This document shows positions 30,590-42,700 of a stretch of 64,000 bases of DNA, one piece after another. The stretch's first letter is position 1. The number at the start of each line of letters is the position of its first letter. Both the position numbers and the translations under genes were made by a program. The notes beneath the pieces were generated by a model. It was not told the DNA's origin and ran no database searches. It saw only the letters and a list, made by a program, of their open reading frames with translations. The DNA is from Neocallimastix lanati (nom. inval.) (Eukaryota > Neocallimastigomycota > Neocallimastigomycetes > Neocallimastigales > Neocallimastigaceae), in assembly GCA_016946835.1 (NCBI GenBank), contig JACVTC010000182.1, positions 1 through 64,000 on the forward strand. Reading direction: 5' to 3'.

Positions 30590-31777
30590 AAATTGGTCAG
30601 GTCAAGATGTTTTTATTAATTATAACAATTTAATTAAATTTAAATAATAAATAACACACACAGATTTTTATAATTAAGATTTCAATATTTAAAATTTATG
30701 TTTTATTAGAACTTTTATTTAATATATATTTTAATAATAAAATTAACTAAGATTAATATAAAGAATTATTTATTGTTATAATTAATTTATTAACTTTATG
30801 TTAATAGTTTAAAGTAAATTAATAATCTTACAAAGAATTCAAAATATGGAATTTCATATCCTTTTTATACTAAACTAAAATAATAATTAACAATATAATT
30901 AATACATTATAATCTTAATATATTCATACATGTATATAAACTATATAAAATATAATAATAAAATAATATTGATAAGAATCTTTTAATAAAATAACTATAT
31001 AAAACAATTTAATAATAAAACTAATTTAATAATAAAATATAAAATAAAATAAAATAAAATATTAAAACTAATTAAAAATTCTCTTTCGGAAATCTTTAGA
31101 ATGATAAAGAATTCCTTAGAATCTTTTAGAAATAATTGAATAAAATATATAATAATAAAATATATAAAATTTATAAAACTTATTTAAAATAATATAAAAC
31201 TATTACTAATAACTAATTCTGTATTTTTAATTAATAATACAAATTAATAATATAATTTCCAAGTTAAGAGATTTATCTAATATAAATTTCTTAATTAATA
31301 ATTTAGGGTCTTAATTAAATAATTAAATTATTTTTTATATTTAAAATACCTTTAAAGTCCAATATCTCGTTATCTAGTTGTCCAATAAGGTTGATTTTAA
31401 CATATGTTGTAGTTCTCGTCCGTAGCTTTCCAATGGATATAATTTTAGGGAATGTCAATATAATATTTCCATTATTTGTTGAGTTATCGTTGTTTTTCTT
31501 CATGTTATTTTTATCAAATTCTTAAGGGTTAAATTAAATTAAATTATCTTTAATAAATAAGTCCAAACCCTTTGGTTTCTAATTATTTAATGTTTCTAAT
31601 ATTTATTTTTATAATTAAATCGAATTAAAATAATTTTTGTCAATAACTAAATTAAATTTCAGTTGATCTAATAGTGAATTTTAACTTCAAATCCACTAGT
31701 ATTCGTGACATTAAATATTTACCCCTAACCTTTAATCCCTATTTTACAGTATCAATAATTTTTGAAAATCATAGAGA
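30590..31777 (+). repeat. Duplicated segment R, copy 3
   Basis: Collinear with the inverse of 17152-18190 and with 16140-16750. Markers include GGGTTAAATTGGTCAGGTCA, AAAGTCCAATATCTCGT and CTTAAGGGTTAAATTAAATT. It leads into the third initiator tRNA. A 62-codon minus-strand frame at 31315-31503 is not supported by the other copies. Confidence 0.65.
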
Positions 31778-31849
31778 AGCAGCGTAGCGCAGTGGAAGCG
31801 TGGTGGGCTCATAACCCACAGGTCGTATGATCGAAACATACCGCTGCTA
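31778..31849 (+). tRNA. Initiator tRNA-Met (CAT), copy 3
   Basis: Identical to 15402-15473. The 3' flank is also nearly identical for about 170 bp to that of copy 1, so the tRNA was duplicated together with its flank. Followed by a T-rich Pol III stop and, 280 bp on, by a very long trinucleotide array. Confidence 0.95.
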
Positions 31850-32132
31850 AATAAAATTTAATTGTTTCTTTTTATATTGCTTATATTTTAATTTTTTTTT
31901 AATTTTCTTAGTTTAATGAATATTATTTTATACATTATTACTAATATTTTTTTTATAATATATAAATTATTTTTAAATTTTTATTATATGAAAATTATTT
32001 TATTTATTTTTTTTTTATTATATATTCATATTATTAACAATATTTATAATATATATTATCACTATCTATTTATATCTATATTTAATTATAAAAAATTAAA
32101 AAAAAAAAATCCAAATTCAATATAGTATAATA

Positions 32133-32493
<361 letters not shown>

Positions 32494-33479
32494 TAGTTAT
32501 GACAAAAAAAAAATTTCAAAAGAAGTTATTATAATTATTTATAATTGCATATTTATTTATTTAATAAATAGAAAAAAAAAATCTATAAAAACACAATTAT
32601 TAAAGTAACATACTTTTAATTATTTTTTTATGTTATTTTAGCAACCAATTTATTATTAAAATTATTATTATAATCAGAAATATTTTTTGTATTATTATTG
32701 TCATTATAGCAAAGTACAAAGTTTTTTTTTTTTTTTTTTGTCTTAAATATAAATGAATTTTTATAATTATTATGATAATTCTAAAAATAGAAAAATTAAA
32801 TAGTAAAAAATAATAAATTATATATATATATATTTTTTTTTTGAATAAATAATAAAAAGAAGCTTAAAGTTTTATATTATATATTATATATTTATATTTG
32901 AATGGTAATATTATAATGATTGTGGGTTTTTCTTGTATTATTTTATTAAAAAAAAAATTCAAATTATACATATAATCCACATATAATTTAATAAATTTAA
33001 TAAAGTATTAATAATATTAAAAAGAAAGTAAAAAGAAAGTAAATAGATAACAAAATATAATTTATTTATTGTTAATGTAATGTTTACTTTTATATTTATT
33101 TTATTAGAGTTATTTTTTTTTTTTATATATATTTTTTATTTTTTAATTATTTATTTTAATTAATTCATTATTGATATTATTAATTAAAACAAAAATCATA
33201 TTTTATGTTTATTTAATATCTATTAATAATTATTTAATTATTTAAAAAGTTATTTATTTATTTATTTATTTTTTTTTATTAATTATTTACAGTATTTTTA
33301 TATCTTTTTATTAAATTAATTATTAATTACCATATTTTTATAATTATTATTATTATTATTATTATTATTCTTTTTTTTTTTTTTTTTTTTTTTTTTGTTT
33401 AGTAATATTAATTATTATGCACTATATTTTTATATTGTTTTATTAAATTAATTATTAATTATCATATTTTTATAATTTA

Positions 33480-33516
<37 letters not shown>

Positions 33517-33764
33517 TTTGTTTAGAAATATTAATTATTATTTACTGTATTTTATAATTCATTTTTTTTTTTTAAGATATTTTTAAAATAAATTTAATAA
33601 TATTTAAATTTAAATATGAAAATTATATAAATATTTAAATATACCTTATATAATTTATATTTAAATTGCTATCTTGGGATTTTTTAAATTTTATTAATAT
33701 TTATTGATAAATGATCTATATTTTGATTTATTAATTAAATTATTATTATTACGAGCAAGTAGAG
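32494..33764. other. AT-rich 3' flank of the NRPS gene
   Basis: No gene seen. Contains T homopolymers (32725-32740, 33370-33396) and two ATT arrays (33343-33368, 33482-33517). Presumably holds the NRPS 3' UTR and polyadenylation signal, which cannot be picked out in such AT-rich DNA. Confidence 0.6.
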
Positions 33765-36700
33765 TTACATAAATATTTTTTGAAATTTTTCAATAAATTT
33801 TTTAAATTTGTTATTATTTTTATTAATATTTTTATTTTTATCATAATTATGCTTTTCATTAATATGTTTATTTTTATCATAATTAAGAGATTTTGTGTTG
33901 TTTAATTCATTTGTACCTTGATTATTGGTATTTTTAGTAGCATTATTGTTGTGGAAATTATCTAAAACTAATTTTTTATTATTATTATTAATGTCATTTT
34001 TAATTGTAGTATTCGTAATTTTAGTACTATTTTCATCGATCTTTTGATTATCATAGTCATAATATTTAATTAGATTTGCTTTAAGAGTTATATCTTTAGA
34101 AGAAAGGTCTACATTGAAATTTTCTACATTTTTAATGATGGCAAAAAAGTTAAATATTATTTCTTGAATGAAGCATTCTTTATACTTTTCATTCTTATAC
34201 AAAAACTCAATAGTATAATAATCTTTCTTTTCAGATAGAGTATAAATAAAATCTGGTGAATTTTCTAACGTTAAATAGTCTAAGGCATTCAAAGAAGAAA
34301 TTTCATTATTTGGCTTTAAATATTCACAGTTAAATTGGTCATAAACTTCATTACAAGTAACACTCTTACCAAAACTAATTGTATCATTATTCATCATAGT
34401 ATAAGGATCAAATTTAAACCATGATTGACATGTTGGAAGATTTAATTCTTCTGAAATTATAGTGAATGGAATATCATCATTAAACATAGTTAAAAGAGTA
34501 TCCATACAAGTTTTTATCGTTTCTATCAAACTGCTTTGTTGATCAAATTTAACTAAAGTTGGGATATATCTAGCAAATAATCCAATCATTCCTTCTGTGT
34601 CTTTATTCATTCTACTAGAACTAATAACCGCATTAAATATATTTTTCTTACCAGAATAAAGAGATAATACTAGACTATAAACCGTTAAGAAAATGGCAGT
34701 CTTTGATAAATTATGTTCTTTGGCTATTTTATTGATAATATCAAATACTTCTGAATCAGTGTCAACAGTAATTAATTTATAACCATTATTTTCTTGAAGT
34801 TTATTTTTGTTTTCCTTGAATTTTAATGATAAATTCATTTCTTCTTGTGGAATATTGTTAAATATAGATTTATAAAAGTTAATTTTACTGTTAATATTTC
34901 CACTCTTTAATCTTTTATCATAATCAATAGCATAATCAGTATATTGAATAAGTAGCTCAGGCAGAGTTTCATTTGTATATATTGTAAATAATTCTTTAAT
35001 TAATATACCAAAGGAATAACCGTCTGCTATCCTATGATCCATATCAATCATTAAAATAGAATTTTCAATTATACCAACTCTTATTAATAAGTCATGTGTG
35101 ATATCGAAAGGTCTAATAAATTCATGGAAATTATCACTAGTATATTCTTCAATTTTGAAATCTACTTTTTCTCTGACTTTTCCGTAAATTTCTTTCTTAT
35201 TACTGGATATTTCTTTTTCATAAAATATGGATTTTAATACACTATGTCTATTGATAATCATATTCATTGCATTAGTTAATTTTTTGATATCTATTTCTGT
35301 TTCAAGTTTATAATATTGAATCATATTATTAGAATATTTTCTAAATTTATCAAAAGTAATATTATTAGCATTAAAGACTAAACTAGAAAGTATAGAAGTA
35401 ATTGGATATTCTTGATTATTATACTTCATAATGTTTTTTACTTCATTCTCTTTAACTTCATTATTTTTCTTTTTCATTTCTTCAACGAATAATGCTAATT
35501 TTTCTACAGTTGGATTATTCATAATATCTTTAATACGAATTTTAATCTGAAGTGTTTTAGATAATTGAGAAATAGCCCTGATAGCATTTAAACTATCTCC
35601 TCCTAAATCATAAAAGTTACTTGTTTTTCCTATGACTTTTTCTTTCATATTAAATATGTTACAATAAATTTCACAAATCTTTTTTTCTATTTCTGATTCC
35701 GGAGGAAGATAATTTTCCTTAATTAAATCATCATTAGTGAGTTCTGGTAATTCTTTACGATTTAGCTTACCACTTGCTGATAAAGGAATTTCATAAATTC
35801 TTTTATAATAGTTAGGTATCATATATGAAGCTAGTTTAGTCTTGAGATAGTTACGAATTTCTTTTCCCGAAACTTCTCGTGAACTAAGGAAGTAACACAT
35901 TAAATATTTTTCATTTGTTTCTTTCTTTACTTTATCGATCACAATGGAATGATCAATACCATCAATTTCATTAATTGTACTTTCAATTTCCCCTAATTCA
36001 ATTCTTTGTCCACGAATCTTGACTTGGAAATCTTGTCTTCCAAGACAAACAATTTCACCACGATCATTCCATTTACCTAAATCACCGGTTAAATACATTT
36101 TACAAGGTTGATGATCAGGTCCTAAAATGGTTTCGAAAGGACAATCCATGAATTTTTCACTTGTTAAATCTTCACGATTTAAATAACCTTTACCAACACC
36201 AATACCAGCAATATAAACATCTCCTGGTATTCCTACTGGAACTGGTTTCATGTAGCGATCTAAAATATACATTTTGAAGTTACAAGTAGGTTTACCAATC
36301 GGAACCAAAAGATTACGATTATTATTGTATTGTTCATCACGATCCAAAATTTTAATATTAGAAACTACGGAGGTTTCAGTTAATCCATAGACACTCAATA
36401 CTTTTGTGCTACTGTTATCATAAATACTTAAAATAGTTTTATTGTCTAGTCTTTCTCCTCCTAGTAAAATCCATTTTACATCTTTAATTGATTTTGCGAA
36501 ATTCTCATTATTCATATAATTTTCAAACCTTGAAGGGACCGTAAATATAAAACGAATTTCTTGATTTCTAATGATTTGAGTTAGTATCTCAGGATCATTG
36601 TACTCTTCATCATTACAAAGAACTATTTTACATCCTCTTAATAAAGGATAATTGATTTCTCCAACCGAAATATCATGAGTAAATTTAGTTATACTTAATA

Positions 36701-39700
36701 TATTATCAAAACCTTCACCATACATATCTACCTTTCCATTATACGTTTGGCTGTAGACACAATAATTAATTAAATTATTATGAGTAATTAGGGTTCCCTT
36801 AGGCTTTCCAGTTGTACCAGATGTGAACAAAACATAGCAGATATCATCACTTTCATTTATATTTTTGATTGCTGTTGCATTTTTAGTATAATTATGATAT
36901 AATAACGAATAGATAATGAAATTTCCAAAATTCATTTGTTTTTCAAGTTCTTGATCAGTCAAACAAGTTAAAATTATTTTAGGATTAACTTCATTGATCA
37001 TATAATCAATACGCTCATGAGGGAAATTTGGATCAATAGGGAGATAGGCACCTCCAGCTTTCATAATAGCAAGAGCAGCAACAACAAAGTAATGAGAACG
37101 TTCCGTAATAATAGGAATAATATCACCTCTTCCAACTTTTTGTTCTCTTAAATAATATGCCAAAGAATTTGACATATCTTCTAACATTTGATATGTAAGA
37201 GATACTGAACCACATAAAATGGCACATTTATTGGGATACTTTTCTGCTACTTTTTTAAATTCAACATGGTAAAGTTGATTCATTTCATACTCATATTCAT
37301 TATTATTAAATTCTTTTAGGATTCGTTCTCTTTTTTTTTCTGGAATATAATCAATTTTATGGACGTTTTTATTAAATTGATTAATATTATGAAGAACTTC
37401 AATATAACTTTGAAGTAAGGAATTCATCATTTTTTCATCGTATAGATTAGTATCATAATCTAATAAAATTGAATAATCTTCATCCATTTCAATAACATTA
37501 ACCTTTATACTGAATTTTGGAACATTTTTATTATTATTAAGAGTGTTCTGAAATTCATAAATAGAATATATATATTCATTATCCTTTTTGGAAAAGATAG
37601 GCTGATTGGAAGGATCTTCTAAGCGTTCTTTAGGTTGGAAGATGAAGGAATTATTCATATTTAATAAATTCAAAGATTTATGGAGTTCTGAGAAAGAAAT
37701 ATCTTGGTTATTGTATAATTCAATTAATATTTTGGAATGATCTTTAATTACATCAAGGAAAGACTTTTCTTCATTATCATATCTTAATAATATGGGTTGA
37801 GTACTTACCAACATACCAATCATATTTTCTATACTACTATAATTTCTATTCGCGCTCATTATGGAACTGTAGATAACCTCTTGTCCACTATATTTAGAAA
37901 GAACATAGCCATAAATTGTGAAGAAGAACGCCGTTTCACTAATATTATTAATTTTTATATACTCATGGATAGATTCAGTTAAAGTTTTTCCTAAGGTCTG
38001 ATGACATGTTTTTACATTGACTTCTTCATCTTTTGCTTCTTGATCCGATAATGTATCATTATCTTTCTTAGGAATATTTAATTGTTCATAGTCCGATTGG
38101 AACATGTTTTTATAAAATTTATATTGATTATCATAATAGCACATGTTTTTCTTTTCATTGAAATCGATGGCGTAGTCACTAAATTGAATATCTAATTGCT
38201 CTATAGCTTTACCATTATAATAATTACTAAGTTCTTTTGTAATAATTGCCATAGATGCACCATCAGATATCATATGATGCATATCAATAAGTAACATCTC
38301 ATCTCTAACAAAGCCTATTCTTAATAAAGGTGCTTTCGATAAATCAAAAGGTCTAACAAAAGTTTTAATATTTTCATAGGTGTAATTTTCAAATTTAAGT
38401 TGGCACTCCTCGTCGATGAAACCACAAATTTCAGATTTACCATTTATTTCCTTTGGTTCATATTTACTTTTTAAAATTTCATGAGTATTGAAGATAGTTA
38501 TAAAAGCTTTTTTAATTTTTTCGATATCAATGGTAGGATTTAATTTTATGGCAACGGGCATATTATAGATAATACTATCCGGGTTTTTAATAGAATCAAA
38601 ATATACCCCTAACTGTTGAGGTGTTATTATAAATTCTTTTTTATTTCTTTTTTCTATGATGCCCATTGAGCGATTATATGAATTAGAATTTAATAATTCT
38701 TCTATGTATTCAGCAAAATCGCTTACTTGAGGATGATTAATAATATCTTTTATTAAGAGTTTAATCTTAAGCTCCTTTTCAATAATAGATGATATTCTAA
38801 TAGCATTTAAACTATTACCACCAAGTTCGACAAAATCACTCATTTTTCCAATTTTTGTTTCATTTACATTGAATACTCGACTGTATATTTTACAAATTAA
38901 TTTTTCAATTTCTGTTTCTGGTGGAATGTATTGATCTGAGATTAAATCATTAATATTAGGTTTTGGTAAAGCTTCACGATTTAATTTTCCATTTCTGTTC
39001 ATTGGTAAATGATCAATACAAATAAAATAGTTAGGAATCATATATTTAGGAAGTTTTTTCTTTAAAAATTCTCGAATAATCCTGCCGTTCACCAATGAGG
39101 GTTCAGTATTTTTTTCTAAAACGTAATATCCTACTAAATAATTATCACCATTTTTATTAGCTTTATTTATCACAGCGGAATGTTTAATATTAGTGATTTC
39201 ATTAATAACGCATTCGATTTCACCTAATTCCACTCTATGACCATTTATTTTAACTTGGAAATCCATTCTACCTAAATATTCAATTTCTCCTTTTTCATTC
39301 CAGCGACCAAGATCTCCTGTACGGTAAATTATATTATTATTTTGATCATTTTTATTCCAATTGAATGGCGATGGAAGGTATTTTTCTTTAGTTAATTTTT
39401 CACGATTATGATATCCTTTACCTACGCCATAACCACCAATTACAATTTCACCATCAACTCCAATCGGAACCGGCTTTAAATATTTATCCAACACATATAA
39501 TTGGCAATTACATAAAGGTCGACCAATTTTTATATTTTGATCACAGTCTTTCACATTTATTTCCTTAATGGTACATGTTACTGCACATTCTGTCGGTCCA
39601 TAACTATTATATATTTTACAAGAAGAGAATTGATGAACTTTATCACATAAATCATAAGATAAAGCTTCACCAATGAAAATGACAACTTTTAATAATTTCA

Positions 39701-42700
39701 TTGCATTCCGAAATTCGTCGTTCTCCATAAATATTTTAAATCGTGTAGGAGTGGTAGTGATTAATTCAATTTTATTTTTTATAATATACTTTGAAAGAAG
39801 ATAAATATCTTCACTTAATACATTATCCGTTAAAATAACTTTTAAACCATGAATTAAACTAAAGGTGACTTCAATATGATATAAATCAAAAGGAAAGTTT
39901 GCAATAGATAATATATTTTGTACAGAATTTTTCTTTAGTAATAAATTTGAAAGACTTAAATAATCTTGGTCATCAGGGAAAGATCTTATGAAATTATAAA
40001 TATTAAAATGACTAACTATACCACCTTTTGGTCTTCCAGTAGTACCAGAAGTAAATAAAACATAACAAGTATCTTCTGGTTCATTGATATTTTCAATGTA
40101 GTTTTTGTTGAAATTGTAATTATGTTGTTGAATATTATATAATTTATTCTTATAATCGTCATTCTTCATTAAAATATTAATAATATTTTCCGATTGATAA
40201 TAAAGAATGATTTTTGAATGTACATCATCTAAAATAAATTTTATACGTTCAGCGGGTAATCGATTATCTACAGGTAAATATGCTGCTCCAGCTTTAGAAA
40301 TAGCTAATGTAGCGATAATATAGAAATAAGATCTTTCACTTATTACAGGAATAATATCATTTCTCATAATACCTTGTTTTCTTATGTAATGAGCTAAAGA
40401 ATTCGATAATTCATCTAATTCTTTATATGTTAATTTTATATCGTTAAAAACTATAGCACATTGATCTGGCTTTTCTTGTACTCTTTTCATGAATTCTACA
40501 TGATATAAATTATTACCTTTTAGAGGGTATTTATTAGAATTAAATTCACTAAGAATTTTTTCTTTTTCTTCTTTAGGAATATAATTCATTTCACAAATTT
40601 GACATTGATCGTAATCAGCAATATTTTTAAGAACTTCAATATAACTATGAATTATTCTCTTAATAATACTTTCGTTATAAAGATTAACATTGTATTCAAT
40701 ATTAATAGAGTAATCATTATCATCATTGTCAATAATGGAAAAGATTATATCAAATTTTGAAACATTATTTTTATTCACAGTACTATCTATGAAAAGAGAT
40801 TCTGATTTTTGATTTTTATCTAAAATGAATATAGAATTATTCTCATAATCATCATTTAATATGGTTTTTGGTTGATAAATAAATGAATTATTGACTTTTT
40901 TTAATTTTAATATATTAGATAATTCAGATAACGAAAGAGCTTGACGATCATATAAACTAATTAAATTTTTAGAAATATTTTTAATGGTGTCCATCATTGT
41001 TAAATTTTGACAGTTTTCATAATTCAATAGAATAGGGAGAGTATTAACCATTAATCCAATAAGGTCATTAGTATAGTAATCATTTCTGTTAGCATTCATA
41101 ATTGAACTATAGATTATATTTTGACCACTATATTTTGATAAAATATAACCATAAATAGTAAAGAAAAATGTAGTTTTACTAATTCTGTTTTCTTTTACAA
41201 ATTCATTGATGGTTTGACCAATTGATAAATCTATCTTTTCAGTATAACTTCCGAAATTATAATTTTGTTGAGAATTGTTCTTGTCATTAATGCTATTATT
41301 AATTTTTGGAATATCCACAACTTCATAATCTTCATCAAACATATTTTTATATAATTTTAACTGATCATTATAGGAACCTTTGATTTTCTTTTCATTGATA
41401 TCAATCGCATAATCACTATATTGAATTTTGGATTCTTCGTTTTTATTATTATCTTTATTATAATTGTTAATTAATTCTTTAATAATAATAGATACACTCA
41501 TACCATCACATATAATATGATGAAAGTCCATTAATAATACTTCATTTTCAATAAATCCTACTCTTATTAATGGAGCTTTAGAAAGAACAAATGGTCTAAT
41601 GAATTCATTATTATTTTCATAAGTATAATATTCAAAATTTAAAGTACATGATTCATCAATATATCCATAAATTTCTGAGTGGTCATGAATTTCTTTATTA
41701 TCATATTTACTTTTAAGAATTTCATGCTCATTAAATAATTTTAATATGGCTTTTTGTAATTTATCAATATTTACACCTTTATTTAATTTTATTGATATAG
41801 GAACATTATATATTACACTATTCAAATGTTTGATAGAATCAATATAGACACCAAGTTGTTGTGAAGATACTGGAAATTCTTTAGCATTTCTTTTCTTAAT
41901 AACAGATTGAATTTGTTGGTTAATACTATTTTTATTTTTGAATTCTTCAATGTATTGTCCTAAATCACATACGATTGGATGTTCAATAATATCTTTCATA
42001 TTCAATTTTATATTCATTTCTTTTTCTATCATTGCTAAAACTTTAATAGAATTTAAGCTATCACCACCTAATTCATAGAAATCACTTTTACTTCCTATTT
42101 CTTCAATGGTAGAATTTGGAAGTAATTTTCCATAAATAGAACATAATTTCTTTTCAATTTCTGTTTTTGGTGGTACATATTGTTCTTTAACTATATCATC
42201 AATGCTTGGCTCTGGTAATGCTTTTCTATTTAATTTTCCACTATTAGATAAAGGTACTTCCGAAATTCTCTTATAATAATTAGGAATCATATGATAAGGC
42301 AATTTTTTCTTTAAATATTCTCTAATTTCTTTACCTTGAATATCAGATGTAGAAAGATAATAACATACTAGATATCCCTTATTTTCTTCATTTTTCTTTA
42401 AAACTACAAATGAATGTTCTATATCTTTTATTTCATTAATAGTATTCATAATTTCTTCTAATTCGATTCTTTGACCATTAATTTTTACTTGGAAATCCAT
42501 TCTACCGAAATATTCAATTTCTCCATTTTCAGTCCATCTTCCTAAATCTCCTGTACGATATAATTTTTGAAGATGATTAGAATTTTTGTTTTCATTAAAT
42601 GGACATGGAATAAACTTTTTCTGTGTAAGTTCTTTTCGATTTAAATAACCTTTTCCAACACCATAACCACCAATATAAATTTCTCCTTCTACTCCAATCG

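Noticed and set aside
37797-37982. Plus-strand ORF inside the NRPS
   Set aside because: Antisense shadow of a conserved condensation-domain segment.
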